A stretch of 64,000 bases of DNA from Nocardia asteroides (lineage in GTDB: Bacteria; Actinomycetota; Actinomycetes; Mycobacteriales; Mycobacteriaceae), in NCBI GenBank assembly GCA_019930625.1, contig CP082844.1, positions 4,030,001-4,094,000 on the forward strand. Reading direction: 5' to 3'. The first letter of the stretch is position 1. The number at the start of each line of letters is the position of its first letter. Below are positions 38,198 to 48,179 of the stretch, piece by piece. The translations under genes were made by a program, and so were the position numbers. The notes under the pieces were generated by a model, which saw only the letters and a program-made list of their open reading frames with translations, ran no database searches and was not told the DNA's origin.

Positions 38198-38225
38198 GCG
38201 GCCCCTCCCGCCTGGGAGGGGCCGC
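38198..38225. terminator. Terminator between convergent genes
   Basis: A perfect 12-bp GC-rich stem (GCGGCCCCTCCC and its complement) with a four-base GCCT loop lies between the Rv2732c-like gene and the DUF349 gene, which run towards each other. Confidence 0.85.
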
Positions 38226-38256
38226 GCTGTCATCGACGGAGCCGATACCGCCGAGC

Positions 38257-39633
38257 TCAGCGGTTGCTGACGGCGCCTTCGGCGGCCTCGGCCCACTCAC
38301 GCCACTGCTTGGCCTGCTCCAATGCCTTCTCCGCGTCGCGGGCGTTCCCGGCGGCTCGAGCTTTCGCGGCCTGCTCCTCGAACTGAGCCACCCGCTCCCG
38401 GAACTGCGCGGCGCGGGCCATCGCCTCGGGGTCGGTGCGTCGCCATTGCGCGTCGACGGCGTCGCGCACGCGCTTCTCGATCGCGCGCAGTTTGCCTTCC
38501 AGCTCCTGCATGCGCTCGCGCGGCACCTTGCCGATCGCGTCCCACTTGTCCTGGAGTTCGCGCAGCGCGCTGCGCGCCCCTTCCAGATCGGTGGACGGAT
38601 CGATGAAGGCGTAGGCGCCCAGCAGTTCCTCCTTGGCGGCCGCGTTCTGTTCGAACTCTGCGTCGCGCTCGGAGACGGCGGCGTTGCGGGCGGCGAAGAA
38701 GACGTCCTGCGCGCTCTTGAAGCGCCGCCACAGCGCCTCGTCGGCCTCGCGCGGTGCGCGCCCGGCGGCCTTCCACTCGGCGAGCAGGTCACGGAAGATG
38801 CCGGCGGTGGCCACCCACTCGGTGGAGCCGGACAGCTCCTCGGCCTGTACGCACAGCTCTTCCTTGCGCGCTTTCGCGGCGGCGCGCTCGCGATCCAGTT
38901 CGGCGAAGTGCGCGCCGCGGCGGCGATTGAACGCCTCGCGCGCCTTGGAGTAGCGCTTCCACAGCGCGTCGTCGACCTTGCGGTCCACACCGCGGATGGA
39001 CTTCCACTCGTCGAGAATCTCGCGCAACCGATCGCCGGCGGCCTTCCACTGGGTGGACTCGGCGGCGATCTTCTCCGCCTCGGCGGCCAGCGCCTCCTTG
39101 CGTTCGGTGTGCTCGTGCCGGGCGCGTTCCTTCTCTTCCTTGGCGTGCGCGGCGGCCTCTTCGGAGTGCTCGGCGATGGCCTGCAGGCGATGGGCCAGGC
39201 CCTCGATGTCACCGATGACGGCGGCGGTCGGCAGGGACTCGGCCAGCGCGACGGCGGCGGCCTTGGTCTTGCGCGCGTCCGCGCCCGCGGCCAGTCTCGC
39301 TTCCAGCAGGGCGACCTCGGTAGCGAGGTCGTCGAAGCGGCGGCCGAAATGGGCCAGACCCTCGGCGGCGTCACCGGCCTGCCACGAGCCGACCTGGCGT
39401 TCGCCCTCGGCGGTCTTGACCCACGCGGTGCCGTCCTCGTCGACCCGGCCCCACAGGCTCGGATCGGAAACGGTGGGCACGACGACGGGATGGGGATGCT
39501 GCTGGGCCGGGCCCGGGGCGGGTTTGACCGCGTGCGGTTTGGGCGGTTGAATCGAGCTGCCCGGTTTCGGGGCACCGGAGGAACGCGGCATCTTGCCGGG
39601 GCTGGCTTTCGCGGTTCCGTTGCTATCGGTCAT
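38257..39633 (-). CDS. DUF349 repeat protein
   Basis: This 458-residue protein is mostly long charged helices made of about four DUF349 repeats ([20 protein letters not shown] and [20 protein letters not shown] are typical units). A basic Pro/Lys N-terminus precedes a conserved 60-residue globular part ([20 protein letters not shown]). It matches Rv2731. Similar repeats occur in RNA- or ribosome-associated proteins of other bacteria, but the function here is not established. Confidence 0.82.
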   Translation of the reverse strand: MTDSNGTAKASPGKMPRSSGAPKPGSSIQPPKPHAVKPAPGPAQQHPHPVVVPTVSDPSLWGRVDEDGTAWVKTAEGERQVGSWQAGDAAEGLAHFGRRFDDLATEVALLEARLAAGADARKTKAAAVALAESLPTAAVIGDIEGLAHRLQAIAEHSEEAAAHAKEEKERARHEHTERKEALAAEAEKIAAESTQWKAAGDRLREILDEWKSIRGVDRKVDDALWKRYSKAREAFNRRRGAHFAELDRERAAAKARKEELCVQAEELSGSTEWVATAGIFRDLLAEWKAAGRAPREADEALWRRFKSAQDVFFAARNAAVSERDAEFEQNAAAKEELLGAYAFIDPSTDLEGARSALRELQDKWDAIGKVPRERMQELEGKLRAIEKRVRDAVDAQWRRTDPEAMARAAQFRERVAQFEEQAAKARAAGNARDAEKALEQAKQWREWAEAAEGAVSNR

Positions 39634-39872
39634 TTTTCCTCGTCCCTGCCGCGCGTCACGGCTGCCTGATTACGCCCTGGCTCATCCCATTCAACCCGGT
39701 CCGAGCCCTTGTGACCATCGATCCATGCCTTCCCGCGGAGGAATCCCGGGGATTCCAACCCCTGATGACCTGGGTTGTAGCTCTTCGAACACTATCAATC
39801 CCGGCGGTGTTTCCGGCAGAGACACTCGAAGCGGGCGGCACCGGTGGTCCCGGCAACGACTACGGTTACGAC

Positions 39873-40637
39873 GTGTTCTCCGTCGCCGCCCTCGTTCCCT
39901 CGCCGCCGGTCCTGGTACCCGAACTGTGCGGCGGCGTGGCGGACGCGGCGGGAACGGGCGAGGCGGACCCGCGCGCGGTGCTGCGGTCCGCCGTGCTCGA
40001 CACCGTGCGCGTCTTCGCGGACGTGACCGACCGGTGGACCGTGATCGGCGTCGGGGCCGGTGACAGCACTCTCGGCCCGGAGACCGTCGGCACGTTCCGT
40101 GGCTTCGGCGCGGACGTGCGAGTCGGTTTGTCCGACACGGCGCTCGCCGCGGCGGAGCAGTCCGATGCCGGCCTGCCGTTGGCCGTACTGATCGGCGGAT
40201 GGCTACGCGGGCAGGTCGCGCCGGGCGCGGTAGCCGAGGCGCGGGTCGTGCCCGCGGACGCGACACCGGAGCACTGCCTGGAGGTGGGGGCGAAGCTGCG
40301 CGCCGATCTGGACGGCGACGTCGCGGCGCGTGGTGTGCTGGTCGTCGCCGACGGCGCCGCGACCCTGTCCACCAAGGCGCCCGGTTACCTCGACGAACGG
40401 GCCCGGCCGGTGCAGGACGGGCTGGACCGTGCTCTGAGCACGGGTGATCGCGCCGCACTGCGGGCGCTCGATCCCGGGCTGTGCGCCGACCTGGTTCTCG
40501 CGGGCCGCGCCGCCTACCAGATGCTGGCCGGACTCTTCCGCGCCGATCCGGTGGTCGAGACACGCTATTGCGACGCCCCGTTCGGGGTCGGCTACCACGT
40601 GAGCCTGTGGCGGCCCGCGGGAGACGATGCTTCGTGA
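39873..40637 (+). CDS. LigB-like (class III extradiol dioxygenase B) protein
   Basis: This 254-residue protein resembles the catalytic B subunit fold of class III extradiol dioxygenases, as does Rv2728c, which occupies the same place before miaA. The N-terminal strand [16 protein letters not shown] and GAGDSTLG fit the family. The GTG lies six bases after TACGGT, so the mRNA is probably leaderless. An in-frame ATG at 39711 would add 54 unlikely residues. No aromatic pathway genes are nearby, so enzymatic activity is uncertain. Confidence 0.75.
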   Translation: MFSVAALVPSPPVLVPELCGGVADAAGTGEADPRAVLRSAVLDTVRVFADVTDRWTVIGVGAGDSTLGPETVGTFRGFGADVRVGLSDTALAAAEQSDAGLPLAVLIGGWLRGQVAPGAVAEARVVPADATPEHCLEVGAKLRADLDGDVAARGVLVVADGAATLSTKAPGYLDERARPVQDGLDRALSTGDRAALRALDPGLCADLVLAGRAAYQMLAGLFRADPVVETRYCDAPFGVGYHVSLWRPAGDDAS

Positions 40638-41566
40638 CGGATGCGGGTATCACTCCGATCGCCGTGGTCGGTCCCACCGCCACCGGCAAATCCGATCTCG
40701 CCCTGGACCTGGCCGAGCGGCTCGGCGGCGAGATCGTGAACATCGACGCCATGCAGCTCTATCGCGGCATGGACATCGGCACCGCGAAGCTGCCCGTGGC
40801 GCAACGCCGCGGCCTTCCGCACCACCAGCTCGACGTGCTCGAGGTGACCGACACCGCGTCGGTGGCCGCCTATCAGGCGGCGGCGAGCGCCGACGTCGTC
40901 GCGATCATGGAGCGCGGGCGGGTGCCTGTCATCGTGGGCGGCTCGATGATGTACGTCCAAGCGCTGCTGGACGACTGGGAGTTCCCCGCCACCGATCCGG
41001 CCGTTCGGGCGCGCTGGGAGGCGGTGCTCGCCGAAGGCGGCGTCGCCGCCGTGCACGCGGCGTTGCGCGAGGCCGATCCGGTGGCCGCGGCCACCATCCT
41101 GCCCACCGACGGTCGCCGTATGGTACGCGCGCTGGAAGTCGTGGAACTCACCGGACGGCCGTTCGCCGCCTCGGCGCCGACCATCGGGCAGCCGCGCTGG
41201 GGCACCGTGATCATCGGCGTCGACCGGGACACCGCGGCCCTGGACGCCCGGATCGAGCGGCGCACCGCCGCGATGTTCGAGGGCGGGCTGGTCGAGGAGG
41301 TACGCGGCTTGATCGACTGCGGCCTGCGCGAGGGTGTCACCGCGCGCCGCGCCATCGGCTACGCACAAGTCCTGGCCTATCTGGACAACGAATACGACCT
41401 GAACCACGCTCAGGAACGCACTCTGATCGGCACCCGGCGCTACGTGCGCAGGCAACGCTCCTGGTTCCGGCGCGATCCCCGGGTGCGGTGGGTGGACGGC
41501 GCCGCCGCGGATCCGGCCGTGACGGCGCTGGCCCTGCTCGAAGAGAAAGAACGGACCCCGCAGTGA
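40634..41566 (+). CDS. miaA: tRNA dimethylallyltransferase
   Basis: MiaA transfers dimethylallyl to A37 of tRNAs, the substrate for MiaB. The 310-residue protein has the P-loop [11 protein letters not shown], the motif [17 protein letters not shown] that binds the substrate phosphate, and the tRNA-contact region [19 protein letters not shown]. The GTG overlaps the previous stop and its own TGA overlaps the next start, giving a tightly coupled series. Confidence 0.94.
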   Translation: MTDAGITPIAVVGPTATGKSDLALDLAERLGGEIVNIDAMQLYRGMDIGTAKLPVAQRRGLPHHQLDVLEVTDTASVAAYQAAASADVVAIMERGRVPVIVGGSMMYVQALLDDWEFPATDPAVRARWEAVLAEGGVAAVHAALREADPVAAATILPTDGRRMVRALEVVELTGRPFAASAPTIGQPRWGTVIIGVDRDTAALDARIERRTAAMFEGGLVEEVRGLIDCGLREGVTARRAIGYAQVLAYLDNEYDLNHAQERTLIGTRRYVRRQRSWFRRDPRVRWVDGAAADPAVTALALLEEKERTPQ

Positions 41567-42399
41567 CCCGACGTGTGACCACGCGCAACGCCTCCGTCCA
41601 GGTGTGGCAGGCCTACCTCAACAACCGCACCAAACGTCATCGCGACGGCCGTTTCCTGGTGCAAGGTGTCCGTCCGATCACTCAGGCCGTGGCCAACGAC
41701 TGGCCGCTGGAGACGCTGCTGTACCGCCTCGGCGGCCCGGAGCTGTCGAGCTGGGCGCGCGAACTGCTGGACACCAGTGCTGTGCCGCAGGTCGGCTTGG
41801 TGCCCGAGCTGATGGCCGAACTCGGCGAGAAGTCCGGTGGCATACCGGAATTGGTGGCGGTCGCGGAGTCGCGCCAACCCGGGCTGGAGACCTTCCAGCC
41901 GGGGGAGCCGGGGGAGGACGCACCGGTGGTCGTGGTCTTCGACCGGCCCAACTCACCGGGCAACCTCGGCACGCTGATCCGCTCGGCAGACGCCTTCGGC
42001 GCCAGTGGAGTCATCGTCACCGGGCACGGCGCCGACCAGTACGACCCGCAGGCCGTTCGCGCTTCGACCGGTTCGCTGTTCGCCGTGCCGGTGTTCCGCG
42101 TCGCCGGGCCCGCGCAGGTACTGGAGTTCCGCAATCGGCAGGTCCGCCGCGGCATTCCGACCCGCATCGTGGGGACCGACGAGCACGGCAGGGACGCCGC
42201 CTACGACTACGACTTCACCGACGCGACCATCCTCGTCATCGGCAACGAGACCAGCGGCATGAGCGCCGCCTGGCAGACGGCCTGCGACGACATGGTGCAC
42301 ATCCCGATGGGCGGCACTGCCAGCTCGCTGGGGGCGCCCTCGGCGGCGGCGGTGACGCTCTACGAAATTTCCCGGCAGCGCAGGACGTTTGCCAAGTGA
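41563..42399 (+). CDS. SPOUT/TrmH-family RNA methyltransferase
   Basis: This 278-residue protein has a SPOUT domain with knot motifs [20 protein letters not shown] (motif 1), [11 protein letters not shown] (motif 2) and [18 protein letters not shown] (motif 3). The usual Asn in SLNVS of motif 3 is replaced by Gly here. An N-terminal substrate-binding domain occupies 1-110. It should 2'-O-methylate rRNA or tRNA. It is translated through a GTGA overlap with miaA. Confidence 0.82.
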   Translation: MTRRVTTRNASVQVWQAYLNNRTKRHRDGRFLVQGVRPITQAVANDWPLETLLYRLGGPELSSWARELLDTSAVPQVGLVPELMAELGEKSGGIPELVAVAESRQPGLETFQPGEPGEDAPVVVVFDRPNSPGNLGTLIRSADAFGASGVIVTGHGADQYDPQAVRASTGSLFAVPVFRVAGPAQVLEFRNRQVRRGIPTRIVGTDEHGRDAAYDYDFTDATILVIGNETSGMSAAWQTACDDMVHIPMGGTASSLGAPSAAAVTLYEISRQRRTFAK

Positions 42400-42423
42400 C
42401 CACGAGATAGGGAGACATCGCCC

Positions 42424-43314
42424 GTGCCGGACATCGAGTTCACCAAGGGCCACGGCACCCAGAACGATTTCATCGTGCTGCCGGACCCGCAGGCCGACCT
42501 GGCGCTGACAGCCGCGCAGGTCGCCGCGCTGTGCGATCGCAGACGCGGTCTCGGCGCCGACGGCGTGCTCCGGGTCGCGCGGGCGGGTGCGCTGCGGGAC
42601 GCCGGAGTGCTCGCGCGGCTTCCGGAGGAGGTCGGCGCCGCCGACTGGTTCATGGACTACCGCAACGCCGACGGCTCGATCGCCGAGATGTGCGGCAACG
42701 GCGTGCGTGTGTTCGCCCACTATTTGACCGCCTCGGGACTGGAGACCCGCGACAGTTTCGTCGTCGGCAGCCGTGCCGGGGCGCGCCCGGTCACGGTGCA
42801 TGCCGGGAACGAGGTCACCGGCGACGTCACTGTCGGTATGGGCCGGGTGCGCGAACTCGGCGCGTCCACCGCGACCATCGCGGGCTGGGCGCTGTCCGGG
42901 ATCGGCATCGATGTCGGCAATCCGCATCTGGCCTGTGTCGATCCGGGGATGTCCGCCGACGCGCTCGGCAAGCTCGACCTGAGCGTGCCGCCCGGCTTCG
43001 ATCCGGACCTGTTCCCGCACGGGGTGAACGTCGAGATCGTCACCGCGCTGGACGACGCGGGGGCGGTCGACATGCGGGTCTACGAGCGTGGTGTGGGCGA
43101 AACACGTTCCTGCGGAACGGGAACCGTCGCCGCGGCGGCCGCGGCGCTGGCCGCCGACGGCTTCCGGATCGCCGAGGACACCGGCCGGGTGACCGTCCGG
43201 GTGCCCGGCGGTGAACTGACCGTCGGGCTCGAGCGCGGCTCGGCGTGGCTGCGCGGACCGTCGGTCCTGGTGGCCACCGGACGCGTCGCCGGATCGTGGT
43301 GGGACGGTCCGTGA
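42424..43314 (+). CDS. dapF: Diaminopimelate epimerase
   Basis: DapF converts LL- to meso-diaminopimelate for lysine and cell-wall synthesis. The 296-residue protein has both catalytic cysteines, in EMCGNGVR and RSCGTGTV. The N-terminal [17 protein letters not shown] is typical. The GTG follows GGGAGA. Together with dapA at the other end of the core block it serves the same pathway. Confidence 0.95.
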   Translation: MPDIEFTKGHGTQNDFIVLPDPQADLALTAAQVAALCDRRRGLGADGVLRVARAGALRDAGVLARLPEEVGAADWFMDYRNADGSIAEMCGNGVRVFAHYLTASGLETRDSFVVGSRAGARPVTVHAGNEVTGDVTVGMGRVRELGASTATIAGWALSGIGIDVGNPHLACVDPGMSADALGKLDLSVPPGFDPDLFPHGVNVEIVTALDDAGAVDMRVYERGVGETRSCGTGTVAAAAAALAADGFRIAEDTGRVTVRVPGGELTVGLERGSAWLRGPSVLVATGRVAGSWWDGP

Positions 43315-43376
43315 GCGGGTCGCCTCCGATTAACCGGGTGCGTACTGCGGTGATGTCGTGGCAGCATGGATAGTGT

Positions 43377-44996
43377 ATGAGAAAGTCAGAGACGTATGAA
43401 TTCACTCCGGCGGACGCGAACGACAGCGCCGCCGAGTCGGCCGACGACGCTGTGACCGGCGAAGACGCTGCGACCGGCGAAGACGCTGCGACCGGCGAAG
43501 ACGCGATGACCGGCGAAGTCGCGGCAACCGGCGACGTGGTCGCCGAGCACGCCGCCCGGATGAACCGGTCGGGCTGGTCGGCCGATCCGACCGTGGGTGA
43601 GCTGCAGCTGGACGAGCGCAGTTCGCTCCGGCGAGTGGCGGGCCTTTCCACCGAGCTCACCGACATCACCGAGGTCGAGTACCGGCAGCTGCGCCTGGAG
43701 CGTGTCGTGCTGGTCGGTGTCTGGACCGCGGGCACGGCGGCGCAGGCAGAGGCGAGCATGGCCGAGCTGGCGGCGCTGGCCGAGACCGCGGGCTCCGAGG
43801 TGCTCGAGGCGCTGATCCAGCGCCGCGACCGGCCGGACCCGGCTACCTACATCGGCTCTGGAAAGGCCGAGGAACTGCGTTCGGTTGTGCTGGAGACCGG
43901 CGCGGACACCGTCATCTGCGACGGTGAGCTGACGCCGGCGCAGCTGACCGCGCTGGAGAAGGTCGTCAAGGTGAAGGTGGTCGACCGGACCGCGTTGATC
44001 CTGGACATCTTCGCCCAGCACGCCACTTCCCGAGAGGGCAAGGCGCAGGTCTCCCTGGCCCAGATGGAGTACATGCTGCCCCGGCTGCGCGGTTGGGGTG
44101 AGTCGATGTCCCGGCAGGCCGGTGGTCGCGCGGGCAGCAACGGCGGCGTGGGTCTGCGCGGCCCCGGTGAGACGAAGATCGAAACCGATCGTCGTCGCAT
44201 CCGCGAGCGCATGGCCAAGCTGCGCCGGGAGATCCGGGAGATGAAGACCGCGCGCGACACCATGCGGGCGCGCCGCAACTCCAGCGGCATCCCGTCGGTC
44301 GCGATCGTCGGCTACACCAACGCGGGCAAGTCGAGCCTCATGAACACCCTCACCGGCGCCGGCTTGCTGGTGCAGGACGCACTGTTCGCCACGCTCGATC
44401 CGACCACGCGCCGGGCCGAGCTGGACGACGGACGCGAAGTCGTCTTCACCGACACCGTGGGCTTCGTGCGCCACCTGCCGACCCAGTTGGTCGAGGCCTT
44501 CCGCTCCACCTTGGAGGAGGTGACCGGCGCCGACCTGCTGCTGCACGTGGTGGACGGCTCCGACGCGCTGCCCGCCGAGCAGATCAAAGCCGTCCGCGAG
44601 GTGATCACTGACGTGATCAAGGAATCCGGCACGCCCGCGCCGCCGGAATTGCTCGTGGTGAACAAGACCGACGCGATGGGGCCGACGGAACTCACCAACC
44701 TGCGCGCGCTGCTGCCGGACGCGTCGTTTGTCTCCGCGCACGACGGGCAGGGCATCGACGCGCTGCGCGCGCGGCTCGCCGAAATGCTCGGCGGCTTGGA
44801 CGTGGAGATCAGCGTGCTGCTGCCGTACACGCGCGGTGACCTGCTCGCCCGCATCCACGCCGACGGCCGCATCCTGAGTTCGCACCACGAGGAGGGTGGA
44901 ACCCGCGTTCGCGCGCGCGTCCCCCATGCCCTGGCCGCCGCCCTGTCGGAGTACGCGCACGCGGGCACGGCGGGCACCGAGGAAACCGGCGAGTAA
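43377..44996 (+). CDS. hflX: GTPase HflX
   Basis: HflX is a ribosome-associated GTPase that splits stalled ribosomes. It has the HflX N-domain (from about 85), a coiled linker and G motifs GYTNAGKSSL (G1), DTVGF (G3) and NKTD (G4). The 539-residue protein has an extra N-terminal 65 residues, with ATGEDA repeats encoded by 18-base tandem copies. A TAGTGT lies right against the ATG at 43377; if that is the -10, translation starts further in (for example GTG 43453 or ATG 43560). Confidence 0.9.
   Translation: MRKSETYEFTPADANDSAAESADDAVTGEDAATGEDAATGEDAMTGEVAATGDVVAEHAARMNRSGWSADPTVGELQLDERSSLRRVAGLSTELTDITEVEYRQLRLERVVLVGVWTAGTAAQAEASMAELAALAETAGSEVLEALIQRRDRPDPATYIGSGKAEELRSVVLETGADTVICDGELTPAQLTALEKVVKVKVVDRTALILDIFAQHATSREGKAQVSLAQMEYMLPRLRGWGESMSRQAGGRAGSNGGVGLRGPGETKIETDRRRIRERMAKLRREIREMKTARDTMRARRNSSGIPSVAIVGYTNAGKSSLMNTLTGAGLLVQDALFATLDPTTRRAELDDGREVVFTDTVGFVRHLPTQLVEAFRSTLEEVTGADLLLHVVDGSDALPAEQIKAVREVITDVIKESGTPAPPELLVVNKTDAMGPTELTNLRALLPDASFVSAHDGQGIDALRARLAEMLGGLDVEISVLLPYTRGDLLARIHADGRILSSHHEEGGTRVRARVPHALAAALSEYAHAGTAGTEETGE
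43447..43520 (+). repeat. 18-bp tandem repeats in hflX
   Basis: Four partly diverged copies of GCGACCGGCGAAGACGCT encode Ala-Thr-Gly-Glu-Asp-Ala units in the N-terminal tail of HflX. The unit is a multiple of three, so copy changes keep the frame. Confidence 0.8.
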
Positions 44997-45190
44997 GGCG
45001 CCGGGTAGACGTAGGCGGCGGCGCGCGGGAAAGGCGGGCGCGGCGGGCGCCTGAAGGTTGGTGAGTAAGGCCTCGGGTGGAGGTACGTGTCGGCGCGCGG
45101 GAAAGGCGGGCGCGGCAGGCGCCCGGAGTCCGGCGAGCAAGGCCTCGGGTAGACCCAACCGTCGGCGTGCGGGAAGCAAGCCTCGGTAGC
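44990..45190. repeat. About 72-bp tandem repeat overlapping the hflX stop
   Basis: Two full and one partial copy begin at about 44990, 45062 and 45134. They share GAGTAAGGC near the start and GGCGCGCGGGAAAGGCGGGC in the middle. The first copy contains the hflX stop codon, so the array forms its 3' flank. No plus-strand frame is protected across the copies. Confidence 0.8.
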
Positions 45191-45417
45191 ACCGCCGGTC
45201 CGGTGCGATGTGGGCGTATTCACAGCGCAGCCGCGCGTCGTGGCGGTGTGGCTGCCCCAGCAGGGCGATGACGTGCTGGTTCGCGGCAGGCTTGCCGCAG
45301 TGCCGGGCACGCCTACCGATGGACCGAATCGGGCGTGTCGCGATACCACTCGCACATCCGGTGCGACGCAGTCGATTTCGTTGCGCTATCGTCATCGAAT
45401 CGACACCAGGAGGGTTC
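44997..45417. other. Spacer with tandem repeats before acyltransferase gene
   Basis: The first half of this 421-base spacer is the tandem repeat. The second half shows no gene. AGGAGGG at 45409-45415 is the ribosome binding site of the acyltransferase. Confidence 0.6.
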
Positions 45418-46314
45418 ATGTCGGACGCCCGCTCCGATTCCCGCACCCGGCGCTCCGGCGCCGCGAACAGCGCCGATCCGGTGCTCACCGACGGTGCGCC
45501 GCTGTCGGTCTCGCTGACCGGCATCGATCTGCGGCTGATCGAGACCCTCCTCGCGCCGCTGCGCGCGTGGACCAGCCCGCGCTTCTACGGTTTGGAGAAC
45601 ATCCCGGCCGACGGGCCGGTGCTGCTGGTCGGTAACCACAACCTGCTCGGCGGCATCGACGCGCCGATGCTGTTGCCCGAGGTGTTGCGCCGCCGCGGCC
45701 GCCTGATCCGCGGTCTCGCCGAGAACGTGCTGATGAATGTCCCCGGTCTGCGTCACCTGTTGCACCACTACGGCACGGTGCGCGGGACCCGGTCCAATTG
45801 CCTGGCCCTGCTCCGGCGCGGCGAGGCGGTGATGGTCTTCCCCGGCGGCGGTCGTGAGGCGGTCCGTCGCAAGAACGAGAAGTACCTGCTGAAATGGGAG
45901 GGTCGCAGTGGGTTCGCGCGCATGGCCATCGAGGCGGGCGCGCCCATCGTCCCGGTCGCGATGATCGGCGTCGACGACGCCTACGACATCGTGGTCGACG
46001 GCGACCACCCGATTCTGCGTCCCTTGCGGTGGACCGTGGAGGCCCTCGGGCTCAGTCGCGACCTCACCCCGCCGCTCATTCGCGGCGTCGGCCCCACCGT
46101 CATCCCGCGTCCGGAGCGTTTCTACTTCTCCGCGGGCGCGCCCATCGATCCGGCGCCCTGGCGCACCGTCGACGACATGCACGCCGCCGCGACGGAATTC
46201 CGCGACGTGGTGCGCAAGGCGCTGGAGGAGGAGATGAACTTCCTCTTCACCGAACGGGCGCGCGACGAAGGCCGTACCTTGGTGGGCCGTTTACGCGGCT
46301 GGCTGAAACGCTGA
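45418..46314 (+). CDS. DGAT2/PES-like acyltransferase
   Basis: This 298-residue membrane-associated acyltransferase has GNHNLLGGIDAPML at about residue 75, where the catalytic His and Asp are six residues apart instead of the four of typical lysophosphatidate acyltransferases. FPGGGREAVRRKNEKYLLKW follows near 141. These features match the DGAT2/phytyl-ester-synthase branch, which makes storage or wax-type esters. The ATG follows AGGAGGG by three or four bases. Confidence 0.8.
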   Translation: MSDARSDSRTRRSGAANSADPVLTDGAPLSVSLTGIDLRLIETLLAPLRAWTSPRFYGLENIPADGPVLLVGNHNLLGGIDAPMLLPEVLRRRGRLIRGLAENVLMNVPGLRHLLHHYGTVRGTRSNCLALLRRGEAVMVFPGGGREAVRRKNEKYLLKWEGRSGFARMAIEAGAPIVPVAMIGVDDAYDIVVDGDHPILRPLRWTVEALGLSRDLTPPLIRGVGPTVIPRPERFYFSAGAPIDPAPWRTVDDMHAAATEFRDVVRKALEEEMNFLFTERARDEGRTLVGRLRGWLKR

Positions 46315-46957
46315 CGGGCGCGCACTCCCAAGTTGGTGACGCCCTCTCTTCAGTGACCGATTTCGGCAGCCATCGGCTGTAAATGGCGTTCGACCAGCGG
46401 CTCTGGTCGGTGGATCCTCGATTGGTGATCGCGCGGGATTGCTCCCCGGCCCTACCAGGCCGCCGTGCCGCGTCAATGCCGAATTCTGCGACCGAGTGGC
46501 GGGCGGCCTCGATGCGCTGGAGTGCGCCCGGACGAGGCCGAGGTACAAAGCCATCTCAGGCGGCGTCGGCCGGACTGGCCGCTGTCCGCAGCGATCGTGC
46601 GCGGTCGGGCGCAGACCCTCCGCTGGTTGCCCGACCGTGTTCTGTGTATCTCGAAGAATCAGCGCGCCCGAATACTCGACGGTGCCGTGTGCGCGCAGAC
46701 GACCGTCCGGGAGACCGTCGACAGCGGCCCGGCCAGGACCACGACCGCCGAATCGGCGTACCGGACTCGTTGGCCGGTCGCGCCGGAGCTCTCGACCGTT
46801 TGCCGGGAATCTCGCCTGCGGATCTCGCCCCCTGCCGCCGGTCCAGGTGAGACCATGATTCCGGCCCCAGAAGTGAACACAGATTCTCCTTCCGGGTACG
46901 GTATGAGGCAACGACTGGTCGGTGTGGACCGGCCGGTGTGGTCACTAGGAGGTTGGC
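46315..46957. other. Gene-free region upstream of fadE20
   Basis: About 640 bases contain no protein-like frame, strong hairpin or repeat. AGGAGG at 46946-46951 is the ribosome binding site of fadE20. The region may hold a decayed gene or a non-coding RNA, but nothing specific can be shown. Confidence 0.45.
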
Positions 46958-48103
46958 GTGGAACGCACACTGTTCGAACCCGAACACGATCTGTTCCGGG
47001 AGTCGTTCCGCAAGTTTCTCGATCAGCACGTCGCGCCGAACCACGCGAAGTGGGAGGAGCAGGGCATCGTCGACCGGGAGGTCTGGCTCGAGGCGGGCAA
47101 ACAGGGCTTCCTCGGCATGGCCATGCCGGAGGAGTACGGTGGCGGCGGGGTGAAGGACTTCCGTTACAACGCCATCGTCTCCGAGGAGTCCGTCCGCGGC
47201 CAGTACTCCGGTCTCGGCTTCACGCTGCACAACGATGTGATCGCCCCTTACCTGCTCGAGCTGGCCGACGACGAGCAGAAGCAGCGCTGGTTGCCCGGCT
47301 TCTGCTCCGGCGAGATCATCACCGCGATCGCCATGACCGAACCGGGCACCGGGTCGGACCTGCAGGGCATCAAGACCCGCGCGGTACGCGACGGGGACGA
47401 TTGGATCCTCAACGGCGCCAAGACCTTCATCACCAACGGCATCAACTCCGACATCGTGATCGTGGTGGCGCAGACCGACCCGGAGAAGGGGGCGATGGGC
47501 TTCAGCCTGCTCGTGGTCGAGCGCGGCATGCCCGGCTTCGAGCGCGGCCGCAACCTGGACAAGCTCGGCCTCAAAGCCCAGGACACCGCCGAGCTGAGCT
47601 TCAACGACGTGCGCGTGCCAGGAAAGAACCTGCTCGGCGCCGAGGGGATGGGCTTCATCCACCTCATGCACAACCTGCCGCAGGAACGGCTGTCGATCGC
47701 CGTCATGGCCGCGGCGGCGATGGAGTCCTGCCTGGACATGACCGTCCAGTACGTCCGCGACCGGAAGGCGTTCGGCAAGCCGATCGGCGCACTGCAGAAC
47801 ACCCGTTTCGTGCTCGCCGAACTGGCCACCAAGACCACCGCGGTGCGCCTGATGGTCGACAAGTTCATCGAACTGCTCAACGAGGGCAAGCTGACCGCCG
47901 AGGACGCGGCCATGGCCAAATGGTGGAGCACCGAGGAGCAGCTCGACCTGATCAACCGCTGCCTGCAATTGCACGGCGGATACGGCTATATGAAGGAATA
48001 TCCGATCGCGAAGGCCTACATGGACGCGCGTATCCAGACCATCTACGGCGGCACCACCGAGATCATGAAGGAGATCATCGGGCGCAGCCTGAAACTCTCC
48101 TGA
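46958..48103 (+). CDS. fadE20: Acyl-CoA dehydrogenase FadE20
   Basis: This 381-residue flavoenzyme catalyses the first step of fatty-acid beta-oxidation. The FAD-binding TGAMTEPGTGSDLQGI-type segment (here AIAMTEPGTGSDLQGIKTR) lies near residue 125 and the catalytic Glu is in YGGTTEIMKEI near 364. It fits the long-chain type and the Rv2724c position. The GTG follows AGGAGG. Confidence 0.9.
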   Translation: MERTLFEPEHDLFRESFRKFLDQHVAPNHAKWEEQGIVDREVWLEAGKQGFLGMAMPEEYGGGGVKDFRYNAIVSEESVRGQYSGLGFTLHNDVIAPYLLELADDEQKQRWLPGFCSGEIITAIAMTEPGTGSDLQGIKTRAVRDGDDWILNGAKTFITNGINSDIVIVVAQTDPEKGAMGFSLLVVERGMPGFERGRNLDKLGLKAQDTAELSFNDVRVPGKNLLGAEGMGFIHLMHNLPQERLSIAVMAAAAMESCLDMTVQYVRDRKAFGKPIGALQNTRFVLAELATKTTAVRLMVDKFIELLNEGKLTAEDAAMAKWWSTEEQLDLINRCLQLHGGYGYMKEYPIAKAYMDARIQTIYGGTTEIMKEIIGRSLKLS

Positions 48104-48179
48104 CCGCAGCGGTTCACTGCGGCACAATCGCCTCCCGAGGACTCGACGGCCGTCGATCGTCCGGAGTGGAGGTGCTGCG

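Noticed and set aside
44990..45190. CRISPR-like array after hflX
   Set aside because: The copies abut without unique spacers; it is a tandem repeat.
46291..46911. Possible minus-strand gene in the fadE20 upstream region
   Set aside because: No start signal, no domain and composition typical of random high-GC sequence.
48104..48122. Terminator after fadE20
   Set aside because: The stem is only six base pairs with a seven-base loop and no T-run, too weak to list.
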